In this document: one piece after another, positions 1 through 6,438 of the stretch
Position numbering within the stretch: the stretch's first letter is position 1
How the letters are laid out: each line of letters starts with the position of its first letter
Assembly (NCBI GenBank): GCA_021604585.1
Contig: BQJG01000081.1
Coordinates: 1-12,973 of the forward strand
DNA: 12,973 bases
Reading direction: 5' to 3'
Origin: Hyphococcus sp.
Lineage (GTDB): Bacteria; Pseudomonadota; Alphaproteobacteria; Caulobacterales; Parvularculaceae
Translations under genes and position numbers: made by a program
Notes under the pieces: model-generated
Seen by the model: the letters and a program-made list of their open reading frames with translations, nothing else
What the model was told of the DNA's origin: nothing
Databases searched by the model: none

Positions 1-285
1 GCGCATATTCCGCTTGCGGAGAAAATGGACTCCGCCACGCTGATGAAGATTTATGAAGAAAAATACCGCAAAGAGCCGTTGATCGCCTTGCGTAATGAAG
101 CGCCGGAACTTAAATCTGGAACAGGCCGCAAGGGCGTTATCATTGGCGGCTTCACCACAGGCGAAGACGGAAAACACGCGGTTGTCGTGGCGGCGGAGGA
201 CAATCTCCTCAAAGGCGCGGCTGTGCAGGCGATCCAGAACGTCAATCTCGCGCTGGGGCTGAATGAATATATGGGGCTGAATTAG
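1..285 (+). CDS. argC: N-acetyl-gamma-glutamyl-phosphate reductase, C-terminal part (5' end outside window)
   Basis: The frame is open from base 1 and gives 94 residues ending at a TAG. The tail with DNLLKGAAVQAIQNVNLALG is the hallmark C-terminus of ArgC, in which this helix packs back onto the NADP-binding domain. ArgC is a cytoplasmic enzyme that reduces N-acetylglutamyl-5-phosphate to the semialdehyde with NADPH, the third step of arginine biosynthesis. The catalytic cysteine and the Rossmann domain lie upstream of the window, so completeness cannot be judged. The next gene starts 23 bases downstream on the same strand, so co-transcription is possible, although the two functions are unrelated. 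Confidence 0.93.
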   Translation, partial: AHIPLAEKMDSATLMKIYEEKYRKEPLIALRNEAPELKSGTGRKGVIIGGFTTGEDGKHAVVVAAEDNLLKGAAVQAIQNVNLALGLNEYMGLN

Positions 286-308
286 CGGAAGGGATTCCTT
301 AGCGGATT

Positions 309-2051
309 ATGGCGACAGCAGAAGGCGACTTTCTTGTTCAGGCGGCGACCTATCTTGGCGCCGCCGCGATTGCTGTCCCGATCTTCAACCGTCTCAAGCT
401 TGGCTCCATACTCGGCTATCTCGCCGCCGGCGTCGCAGTCGGGCCTTTCGGTCTCGGCATTTTGCATCAGGAAGAGGGTGTCTTCCACATCGCCGAACTT
501 GGCGTGGTGCTGTTTCTGTTCGTGATCGGGCTGGAATTGTCGCTGTCGCGGCTGTGGTCCATGCGCAAGCAAATCTTCGGCCTTGGCGCAGCGCAGATGA
601 TCTTTACCGCTCTGGTTATCGCCTCGCTGTTCGTGCTGGCCGGCGTCATGCCGGCGCCCGCCGCTGCAATCGCCGGCGCTTCGCTCGCCTTTTCATCGAC
701 GGCGTTTGCGCTGCAATGGATCAAGGATCGCGGCGAGCTGACGACGCCTTATGGGCGGCAGTCTTTTTCGGTGCTGCTTTTTCAGGACTTGTCGGTCATC
801 CCGTTGCTGGCGGCGATCCCCTTCATTGCGGGCGTCAGCGGCGACGGCAATGCATTGCACGCCGCCGCAAAGGCGGTTGGCGTTATTGCGCTTATTATCA
901 TCGTCGGAAAATTCGGGCTTGATCGTGCGTTCCGGCTGGTGGCGTCGTCCGGTTCGCGCGAAGCGTTTGCGGCGTCGGCGTTGTTTGCCGTGGCGCTGGT
1001 TTCGCTCTCGGTGGCCTGGGCGGGGTTATCCATGGCGCTTGGCGCGTTTCTGGCGGGCGTCTTACTGGCTGAATCGTCCTTCAAGCATCAGATCGAAACG
1101 GACATCGAACCGTTTCGCGGTTTGCTGCTGGGCTTGTTCTTTATCTCTATCGGCATGCGGCTTGACCTTGCGGTCATCGTCCAGTTCTGGCCGGTGGTGC
1201 TTGGCGGCGCGCTCGGTCTTGTCGCCGTCAAATCGGCTATTCTGTTTGGCTTGTCACGCGTCATGGGCGCCGGGCGCGAGCCTTCGCTGAAAAGCGCGGC
1301 GGTGCTGTCGCAAGGCGGCGAGTTCTCGCTGGTGGTGTTCACGCTTGGCGTCGCCGCCGCTTTGTTCACCAGTCAGCAAGCGACGCTGATGGCCGCAATC
1401 GTCACTCTGTCCATGGCGCTGACGCCGCTACTGTTTTCGCTCGCCAGTCGAATGGCGCGCGAAGACGAAGACGATGGCGCGGATCTCAACGGTCCAGAAA
1501 GCGGACGCGATCACGCGATCATTGTCGGCTTTGGCCGGGTCGGACAGATCGTCTCTCAGGTGCTGAGGAATTCCGGCGTCGATATCATTGCGATTGATCG
1601 CAACCCCGGTCACATTCGCAACGCTGAACGGTTTGGCTTCACCGTCTATTTTGGCGACGGCGCGCGGCTTGATATTCTCGAAAGCGCGGGCGCGGCGGAC
1701 GCCAAGGCAATCATCTTGTGCATGGACGACACGCAGGCGGTCAATCACGCAACGCAAATGCTGCGCGAGCGCTTTCCCAATGTGATGATTGTCGTTTGCG
1801 CCCATGACCGAATGCACGAAATCGAGTTGCGTCCGCTCGGCCCTGATGTGATCGTTCGTGAAACGCTGGAATCGAGCATTACGATGGCGCGTGAAACCCT
1901 TTCCCGCCTTGGTTTCGAGCCGCAAACAATCGAGGATTACATCCAGCAGTTCCGAATTCTCGATCGCGAACGCCTGCTGGCGCAAATCGATGCCGGTCCC
2001 GAAGCGGGGCAGCATCTTTTAAAGCAGCGATATGAACGGCGGGAAACTTGA
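309..2051 (+). CDS. CPA2-family monovalent cation:proton antiporter with RCK/TrkA-N domain (KefB/KefC/YbaL-like)
   Basis: The 580-residue protein has an N-terminal Na+/H+-exchanger-type membrane domain (about 10-380, some 12 hydrophobic segments) and a cytosolic RCK domain (about 402-515). Membrane-domain motifs include GLELS (74-78), the FQDLSVIPLL stretch (158-167), GAFLAGVLLAES (245-256), FFISIGMRLD (277-286) and SQGGEFSLVVF (334-344), all typical of Kef proteins. The RCK part begins with the dinucleotide-binding GFGRVG (407-412) and has an acidic residue at the end of the second strand (Asp430). Kef proteins exchange K+ for H+ at the inner membrane and acidify the cytoplasm during electrophilic or oxidative stress. 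The length lies between E. coli YbaL and KefB as I recall them. No KefF/KefG-type ancillary quinone reductase lies alongside, so glutathione-adduct gating is uncertain. A purine-rich GGAAGGG (287-293) sits rather far from the ATG, so the exact start is less certain than the family. Confidence 0.93.
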   Translation: MATAEGDFLVQAATYLGAAAIAVPIFNRLKLGSILGYLAAGVAVGPFGLGILHQEEGVFHIAELGVVLFLFVIGLELSLSRLWSMRKQIFGLGAAQMIFTALVIASLFVLAGVMPAPAAAIAGASLAFSSTAFALQWIKDRGELTTPYGRQSFSVLLFQDLSVIPLLAAIPFIAGVSGDGNALHAAAKAVGVIALIIIVGKFGLDRAFRLVASSGSREAFAASALFAVALVSLSVAWAGLSMALGAFLAGVLLAESSFKHQIETDIEPFRGLLLGLFFISIGMRLDLAVIVQFWPVVLGGALGLVAVKSAILFGLSRVMGAGREPSLKSAAVLSQGGEFSLVVFTLGVAAALFTSQQATLMAAIVTLSMALTPLLFSLASRMAREDEDDGADLNGPESGRDHAIIVGFGRVGQIVSQVLRNSGVDIIAIDRNPGHIRNAERFGFTVYFGDGARLDILESAGAADAKAIILCMDDTQAVNHATQMLRERFPNVMIVVCAHDRMHEIELRPLGPDVIVRETLESSITMARETLSRLGFEPQTIEDYIQQFRILDRERLLAQIDAGPEAGQHLLKQRYERRET

Positions 2052-2074
2052 GCGGCGCCCAGCCTTACCCGCGT

Positions 2075-3241
2075 TTAAGACGCCACGCTCTCGACAACAG
2101 CGTCACAAATATACTCAACCTGCTCCGGCGTCAGATAGGGATGCATCGGCAGCGAGAAAATCTCCGAAGAAACCGTTTCGGTTTCCGGCAATCCGTTGAC
2201 AGGCGAATAGTCGGAAAATGCCGGCATCAAATGCAGGGGCGTCGTGTAATAAATCGCTGTCGGCACGCCGAGATGCTTTAGCTTTTTCACGACAGAGTCG
2301 CGGTTTTTGACTCGCAGCGAGTAATAGCCAAAACCTGACTTGGCGCCGGGAACATGAGTTTGCGGCGAGGCGATGTTGCCCAGCCGCGAGTCATACTCGG
2401 CGGCGATGCGGCGGCGCGCTTCACGTTCTTCGTCAAAGATGGCGAGCTTTTCCAGCAAAATCGCGGCCTGAAACGTATCCATGCGGCCGTTAAATCCAAC
2501 GCGCACCGATTCCTTGCGCGCATCGTCGGTGCCATGCCAGCGGATCGACGCCCAGCGTTCGCGGTCGAGCGCGTTCATGGAGAAGATCGCGCCCGCATCG
2601 CCATAAGCGCCGAGCGCTTTGCCGGGGAAAAAACTGGTTGCGGTGGCCGGCGCGAGGCCGCCGACTTCCTTGCCGTCGAGTTCGCCGCCAAAGCTTTGCG
2701 CGCCATCGGACAAGACAAACAGATCTTCGCGCTTGGCGATTTTTGATATGGCGCGGTAATCGGCGGGCGAACCGAACAGATCGACCGGAATGACCGCGCG
2801 CGGCTGAAGCTTGCCCTCAGCGCGCACTGCGGCGACGCGCCGTTCGAGATCAACCGGATCAATGTTGAACGTGTTCTGGTCGATGTCGACAAAAACCGGC
2901 GTAGCGCCAGCCAGCAAAATTGCGTTGGCGGTGGCGTTATAGGTGAAGGCTGGTGCAAAGACCGCATCGCCCGGCCCGACGCCGCGCGCCAGCAAGGGAA
3001 TGATCAGCGCCGCCGTGCCGCTGGCGCAGGCGATCACCGTGCTGGCGCCGGAGCGTTCAGCCAAAACGGCTTCGAGTTCGTCGATTTCTGGGCCCGCGAT
3101 ATAGCGGCCATGATCGAGCACGTCCTGCAGGCGTTTTTCGATCGCAGGCCGAATGCGGCGTTGCTGCGCTTTCAGATCGATGAATGCGATGTCGCCCACA
3201 CGCGATTTGCCGGCGATAGACAGATTGACGACGCTGTTCAT
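2075..3241 (-). CDS. DegT/DnrJ/EryC1/StrS-family PLP sugar aminotransferase (GnnB/WbpE-like)
   Basis: This 388-residue protein is a full-length sugar aminotransferase of the DegT/DnrJ/EryC1/StrS family. Visible features are the phosphate-binding ACASGTAAL (71-79), the PLP-ring aspartate in LSDGAQS (Asp179), the Schiff-base lysine in SFFPGKALGAYGDAGA (Lys208), and the family's RVGFNGRMDTFQAA element (247-260). Such enzymes transfer an amino group, usually from glutamate, onto a keto group of a nucleotide sugar. Its ATG overlaps the TGA of the upstream Gfo/Idh/MocA oxidoreductase by 4 bases, so the two are almost certainly translationally coupled and act in sequence: oxidation at C3, then transamination. 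Characterised pairs with this architecture are GnnA/GnnB (UDP-GlcNAc to its 3-amino form, for amide-linked lipid A) and WbpB/WbpE (UDP-GlcNAc3NA, for O-antigen). Sequence reading alone cannot choose between them. The gene converges on the antiporter gene with a 23-base gap that holds no obvious terminator. Confidence 0.9.
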   Translation of the reverse strand: MNSVVNLSIAGKSRVGDIAFIDLKAQQRRIRPAIEKRLQDVLDHGRYIAGPEIDELEAVLAERSGASTVIACASGTAALIIPLLARGVGPGDAVFAPAFTYNATANAILLAGATPVFVDIDQNTFNIDPVDLERRVAAVRAEGKLQPRAVIPVDLFGSPADYRAISKIAKREDLFVLSDGAQSFGGELDGKEVGGLAPATATSFFPGKALGAYGDAGAIFSMNALDRERWASIRWHGTDDARKESVRVGFNGRMDTFQAAILLEKLAIFDEEREARRRIAAEYDSRLGNIASPQTHVPGAKSGFGYYSLRVKNRDSVVKKLKHLGVPTAIYYTTPLHLMPAFSDYSPVNGLPETETVSSEIFSLPMHPYLTPEQVEYICDAVVESVAS

Positions 3242-4188
3242 GCGCGCAGCCTTTCTGATGTCAGTGTCTGCTCGGCGGCGCTTCTAATGCCGGCAGCTCT
3301 TTCAATGGCAAGCGCCCATTCGAGGGCGCGGCGGCCATCTTCACCCCTCACGATGGGAGCGCTGCCTGCAAGGACCGCTTTCACAAATGCGTCGGCGCCG
3401 AACCCCAGCGGATCGCGGAAAGCCAGCGGCAGCGCATCATCTGAAAAATCAGCGTGCAGCGGGAACGGCGTGGTGTTGGTGGCTTTGCGGTTTACGAAGT
3501 CGAACTCAACTAAACCGTCTTCATAAACTAAATTCATGCGGCGTTCCGGCGTCGCTGAGCGGCGCGATGCTGTCAGCATCACGCTGGCGCCATTCGACAA
3601 TACCAGCTCGGCTTCTACTGCGTGCATGTCGCCAGATGCGGAAGCTGACTTTAATTCTGCGTCGGTAAGCGTGCGAATGAGATCGATGTCGTGGATCATC
3701 AAATCAAGAACAACGGAAACATCCTCGCACCGGCCGGAGGATGATGTTTGCCGAACGCAGTTTACTTTCACCGGTGAAGATTTGCGGTCGAACAGTCCCG
3801 CCGCGTGCGCCACATAGCGCTCCTGATGTCCAACTTGCAGCACGACGCCTGCGGCTTGCGCCAGCGCGATGAGCTGGCTCGCTTCGCGCGTGGTCAGGGC
3901 GATGGGCTTTTCGACGAACACATGGCGCTTGCTTCGCAACGCCGCCTCAGCGAGTTCATAATGCGCGATGGCGGGCGTGGCGATGACAACCGCATCGGCC
4001 TGATCGAGCAAAGCCGCGAAACTCGCTGCTGAAGTTGTTTGGTGCGTTTCGGCGAGCGCAGATGCGCGCTGTTGATCAATGTCAAACACGCACGCCAATT
4101 CGGCCTGCGCCAAATCGGAAATCTTGCTGCAATGATAGCCGCCGAATACGCCGGCGCCGGCCACGCCGATCCTGATACGCTTCTTCAC
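3238..4188 (-). CDS. Gfo/Idh/MocA-family NAD(P)-dependent oxidoreductase (GnnA/WbpB-like)
   Basis: The product has 316 residues and a GTG start. The start is supported by GGAG at 4198-4201, nine bases upstream, and by the Rossmann fold beginning at once with GVAGAGVFGGYH (8-19). Other family marks are ATPAIAHYELA (70-80), the diagnostic EKP (93-95, Lys94 catalytic) and LMIHDIDL (163-170), in which His166 is the expected active-site histidine. These cytoplasmic enzymes oxidise a sugar hydroxyl using NAD(P). Coupling to the downstream aminotransferase (4-base overlap) points to making a 3-keto nucleotide sugar for amination, as in GnnA (UDP-GlcNAc, lipid A) or WbpB/WlbA (UDP-GlcNAcA, O-antigen). 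The length fits both subgroups. No lpx or O-antigen gene is visible nearby, so the substrate is inferred only. The leader is GC-rich and can fold (see the separate entry). Confidence 0.88.
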   Translation of the reverse strand: MKKRIRIGVAGAGVFGGYHCSKISDLAQAELACVFDIDQQRASALAETHQTTSAASFAALLDQADAVVIATPAIAHYELAEAALRSKRHVFVEKPIALTTREASQLIALAQAAGVVLQVGHQERYVAHAAGLFDRKSSPVKVNCVRQTSSSGRCEDVSVVLDLMIHDIDLIRTLTDAELKSASASGDMHAVEAELVLSNGASVMLTASRRSATPERRMNLVYEDGLVEFDFVNRKATNTTPFPLHADFSDDALPLAFRDPLGFGADAFVKAVLAGSAPIVRGEDGRRALEWALAIERAAGIRSAAEQTLTSERLRA

Positions 4189-4387
4189 AAAAAATCGCTC
4201 CGCCAGTTGCGCCCGTTTACCGGCGGGGCCAGCCCCCCTGAGTTAGAACGGGCCCCAAAGTCATATTGTAGCTTGCGCCGTCTTGAGGGAAAGCGCAGCT
4301 ATAGCTTTAAAACGATCACACTATATTTCCACCTGTTTCGCTAGAGGAATACTGTGTAACTTTATTCAACTTGCGGGCGAAAAACTG
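4189..4387 (-). promoter_or_regulatory. Leader/intergenic region of the oxidoreductase-aminotransferase pair with weak promoter candidates
   Basis: This is a 199-base gap between the DAHP synthase stop and the oxidoreductase GTG, both on the minus strand. Its distal half (about 4300-4380) is AT-rich and its proximal half is GC-rich. Two -10-like boxes read on the minus strand: TACAAT (4265-4270), with a poor -35 TTTCCC (4287-4292, 16-base spacer), and TATAGT (4320-4325) without a convincing -35. A 10-base palindrome AGCTATAGCT (4297-4306) lies between them and could be an operator or chance. No intrinsic terminator is visible after DAHP synthase, so read-through is possible. No convincing small gene is present. 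Confidence 0.3.
4198..4256 (-). other. Potential alternative RNA hairpins overlapping the ribosome-binding site of the oxidoreductase
   Basis: In the minus-strand transcript an 8-bp stem can form between 4219-4226 and 4200-4207 (CCGCCGGU with ACUGGCGG, one G-U pair, 11-base loop). Its 3' arm takes in the first two bases of the GGAG at 4198-4201. Two competing stems exist: 4251-4256 with 4225-4230 (GGGGCC/GGCCCC) and 4247-4253 with 4211-4217 (GCCCGTT/AACGGGC, perfect 7 bp). The 4225-4230 stem shares bases with both of the others, and the 4211-4217 arm lies in the loop of the first stem. The pairings are seen in the sequence. A regulatory role is inference, and high GC makes chance pairing easy. 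Confidence 0.3.
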
Positions 4388-5743
4388 TCAGACGGCGCCG
4401 CGTTTGGCCTTGAACCGGTCGGCCAGGATAAAAGCGAGATCGAGCGCCTGACTGGCGTTCAGCCTGGGGTCGCAATGAGTGTGGTAGCGCGAATGCAGGT
4501 CGGCTTCGGAAATTTCCTGCGAGCCGCCAAGGCACTCTGTGACATTTTGGCCAGTCATCTCGAAATGCACGCCGCCTGGATTAGCGCCTTCCGCAGTGCA
4601 AGCGTCAAAAAAGGAGCCGACTTCCGACAGGATTGCATCCACATGGCGGGTTTTGTATCCATTTCCCGATTTTATGGTGTTTCCGTGCATCGGATCGCAT
4701 GACCACACTACATTTCGCCCTTCAGCGGTAATGCGCTTCACCAAAGGCGGTAACCCGTCACCGACTTTGTCTGCGCCGAAGCGGGTGATCAGAACAATCC
4801 GTCCGGCTTCATTTTTCGGGTTGAGAATATCCAATAAGCGCAACAATTCGTCGGGCGGCAGGCTCGGCCCACATTTCATGCCGATCGGATTTTCAACGCC
4901 CCGGCAGAATTCCACATGAGCGCCGTCAGGCTGGCGCGTGCGATCGCCGATCCATAACATATGCGCAGATGTGTCATACCATTTGTCTGTGGTTGAATCG
5001 ACGCGGGTCATCGCGCTTTCAAAACCAAGCAGCAAAGCTTCGTGACTGGTGTAAAAATCCACTTCACGAATGGAGCGCACGGTTGAGCCGTCAATGCCGC
5101 AGGCTTCCATGAAGGTGATGGATTCTGAAATCTTGTCGGCGAGGGCGCGATAGCGGTCTTCCTGCGGGTTGCCGGAAACGAATTCGAGATTCCATTTCTG
5201 CACGTTGCGCAAATCTGCGTAACCGCCATAGGCGAAGGCGCGAATAAGATTGAGCGTCGCCGCCGATTGTCCGTATGCCTTCAAAAGCCGTTGCGGATCT
5301 GGCGCGCGGGCTGCGGCGTCGAATTCCATCCCGTTAATATTGTCGCCGCGGTAACTTGGCAGCGTCGCGCCTTCGACGCTTTCGGTCGGCGAGGAGCGCG
5401 GTTTTGCATATTGCCCGGCGATGCGGCCAACCTTGATCACCGGCATCGCAGCGCCAAAAGTTAGTACGACCGCCATTTGCAGCAATACGCGAAATGTGTC
5501 GCGAATGTTATTCGGATGAAACTCCTTGAAGCTTTCGGCGCAGTCTCCGCCCTGCAACAGGAAGGCCTCGCCCTTCGCCACCCGCGCCAGCGAAGCACGC
5601 AAGGTCCGGGCTTCGCCTGCAAACACCAGCGGCGGATAAGTCGAAAGTTCCGATTCCACGGCAGCCAGCGCCGCCGGATCAGGATAATCCGTCGGGATAT
5701 GCAGGGCGGTCTTGTCGCGCCAGCTCTGAGGCGTCCAGGTCAT
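4388..5743 (-). CDS. 3-deoxy-7-phosphoheptulonate (DAHP) synthase, class II
   Basis: This enzyme condenses phosphoenolpyruvate and erythrose-4-phosphate to DAHP, the first committed step of the shikimate pathway, in the cytoplasm. The chosen start gives 451 residues beginning MTWTPQSW, the usual class II N-terminus, with AAGGAG (5753-5758) nine bases upstream. A longer frame reaches 5800 but lacks such support. Motifs in order are LLQGGDCAESF (62-72), KVGRIAGQYAKPRSSP (104-119), GDNINGMEFD (133-142), YTSHEALLLGFESAMTR (231-247), RGVENPIGMKCGP (281-293), CDPMHGNT (349-356), HFEMTGQNVTECLGG (393-407) and HCDPRLNASQALDLAF (423-438). Cys68, His353, Glu395 and Asp425 match the metal ligands known from the Mycobacterium tuberculosis enzyme (Cys87, His369, Glu411, Asp441) with a near-constant offset, so the site is intact. 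The gene is isolated from the upstream small gene by a strong terminator and should have its own promoter in 5744-5830, though I see no convincing one. Symbols for this class vary between genomes. Confidence 0.97.
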   Translation of the reverse strand: MTWTPQSWRDKTALHIPTDYPDPAALAAVESELSTYPPLVFAGEARTLRASLARVAKGEAFLLQGGDCAESFKEFHPNNIRDTFRVLLQMAVVLTFGAAMPVIKVGRIAGQYAKPRSSPTESVEGATLPSYRGDNINGMEFDAAARAPDPQRLLKAYGQSAATLNLIRAFAYGGYADLRNVQKWNLEFVSGNPQEDRYRALADKISESITFMEACGIDGSTVRSIREVDFYTSHEALLLGFESAMTRVDSTTDKWYDTSAHMLWIGDRTRQPDGAHVEFCRGVENPIGMKCGPSLPPDELLRLLDILNPKNEAGRIVLITRFGADKVGDGLPPLVKRITAEGRNVVWSCDPMHGNTIKSGNGYKTRHVDAILSEVGSFFDACTAEGANPGGVHFEMTGQNVTECLGGSQEISEADLHSRYHTHCDPRLNASQALDLAFILADRFKAKRGAV

Positions 5744-5830
5744 TCGCAAAAACTCCTTACGCGATAAGTCCTTAGCCTGCGGAAGGATGCGCTGCAACAT
5801 AACTTGGAATGCGCCAAACGGGTGGCGAAC

Positions 5831-5859
5831 AAAAAAAAGCGCCCAAGGAATGGGCGCTT
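5831..5859 (-). terminator. Rho-independent terminator downstream of the small exported protein gene
   Basis: On the minus strand a perfect 9-bp stem AAGCGCCCA/TGGGCGCTT (5851-5859 with 5837-5845) has a 5-base loop (5846-5850) and is followed by an unbroken run of eight T residues (5831-5838, partly shared with the stem). This is a textbook intrinsic terminator. It lies about 100 bases past the stop of the small exported protein gene and upstream of DAHP synthase, so it separates the two transcription units. On the plus strand there is no T-run after the stem, so it should act in one direction only. Confidence 0.9.
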
Positions 5860-5958
5860 AGTTATCAGGGTTACATTTTAGGGTTGGTATCGCGCGAAGC
5901 CGGGCGGGTGGAAACAGGGAACGCCGCGGCTCCGCGGATGACATTGACGGCTTGACCG
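5860..5958 (-). other. 3' untranslated stretch with a small GC-rich hairpin
   Basis: These 99 bases lie between the small exported protein's TAA and its terminator. A compact hairpin, CCGCG-GCTC-CGCGG on the plus strand (5924-5937), and a shorter ACGG/CCGT stem nearer the stop are visible. They may protect the 3' end of the message or stall RNase, but could be incidental. I see no coding potential here. Confidence 0.3.
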
Positions 5959-6240
5959 TTAGGCCTGAACCGTAAATTCAGAAACTTTGCCGCGGCGAAT
6001 TTTGCACGTGGCTTTGACGGCATCGCCGCCATCAGGCGACAATTCGATCAGGATTGTTTTCACCGAAGCGCCGCCCACAGAGACGACTTTCGAACTGTAG
6101 GCGCCGGCGGACACCACGCCCTGCTCTTCAGCGGCGGCGGTGCAGGCATTGATGTTGCTGGTCCAGTCGGCTGCGGTTGCAGGCAGAACCGCGAATCCGG
6201 CGGCGGCGGCTATAATTGCAGCTAATATATTGTTTCGCAT
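5959..6240 (-). CDS. Small exported protein of unknown function, with signal peptide
   Basis: I do not recognise the family of this 93-residue product. It has a clear Sec-type signal peptide: basic MRNN, an alanine-rich hydrophobic core (about 5-18) and an ATA-A-type cleavage site near residue 23. The mature part is about 70 residues with only two cysteines (Cys33 and Cys79), which could form one disulphide in the periplasm, and it has alternating strand-like segments (VVSVGG, KTILIELSP, KATCKIRRGKVSEFTV). The ATG is supported by GGAG seven bases upstream. It is a single-gene unit with its own promoter (6307-6334) and a strong terminator (5831-5859), suggesting well-controlled and perhaps abundant expression. 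It is divergent from an HxlR-type regulator, which may control it. The gene is real on grounds of signal peptide, ribosome-binding site, promoter and terminator. Its function is unknown. Confidence 0.83.
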   Translation of the reverse strand: MRNNILAAIIAAAAGFAVLPATAADWTSNINACTAAAEEQGVVSAGAYSSKVVSVGGASVKTILIELSPDGGDAVKATCKIRRGKVSEFTVQA

Positions 6241-6306
6241 TGGGTTTCTCCATTTCAGCGATGCCCGGCGTGGCGCGTTTTTATTCGCCGTTTGATAACA
6301 CCACAG

Positions 6307-6334
6307 AGTTTACTATATAAAAATAAAGTGTCAA
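6307..6334 (-). promoter_or_regulatory. Sigma-70-type promoter of the small exported protein gene
   Basis: On the minus strand a perfect -35 TTGACA (6329-6334) is followed by a 16-base AT-rich spacer and a -10 TAAACT (6307-6312, 4 of 6 matches to TATAAT). Transcription would start near 6300, leaving a leader of about 60 bases before the ATG at 6240. The position, directly upstream of a gene with its own terminator, supports the call. The 16-base spacer and imperfect -10 leave room for activation. Confidence 0.6.
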
Positions 6335-6344
6335 ATATATTTTT
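6319..6344. promoter_or_regulatory. AT-rich inverted repeat in the divergent region, candidate regulator operator
   Basis: AAAAATA (6319-6325) and TATTTTT (6338-6344) form a perfect 7-base inverted repeat with a 12-base spacer. It sits over the -35 box of the minus-strand promoter and upstream of the HxlR-type regulator gene. Members of that family bind short dyads in intergenic regions next to their own genes, so this is a plausible site for autoregulation and repression of the small exported protein gene. Low complexity means the match could be chance. The regulator's own plus-strand promoter could not be pinned down. Confidence 0.25.
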
Positions 6345-6438
6345 GGTTGAGCGCTGATTTTTTTGCATGCAAGACAAAATGCCAATCCGTGTAATAGGGT
6401 TAGCAAAAACAGCCCCAAAGGGGCCGGGAGGACGCCGA

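Noticed and set aside
1428..2015. Long minus-strand open frame (195 codons) opposite the antiporter's RCK domain
   Set aside because: It is a shadow of a well-conserved plus-strand gene in GC-rich DNA. Its translation shows no recognisable domain.
4283..4702. Plus-strand open frame crossing the leader region and the 3' end of DAHP synthase
   Set aside because: Most of it is antisense to a conserved gene, and the part in the gap has no ribosome-binding site or recognisable sequence.
5744..5800. Upstream extension of DAHP synthase to an ATG at 5798-5800 (19 more residues)
   Set aside because: The downstream ATG at 5741-5743 has AAGGAG nine bases before it and gives the conserved MTWTPQSW start. 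The extension does not look like family sequence.
6367..6438. Upstream start for the HxlR-type regulator
   Set aside because: The added 24 residues do not resemble the family and lack a ribosome-binding site, while GGGAGG stands seven bases before 6439.
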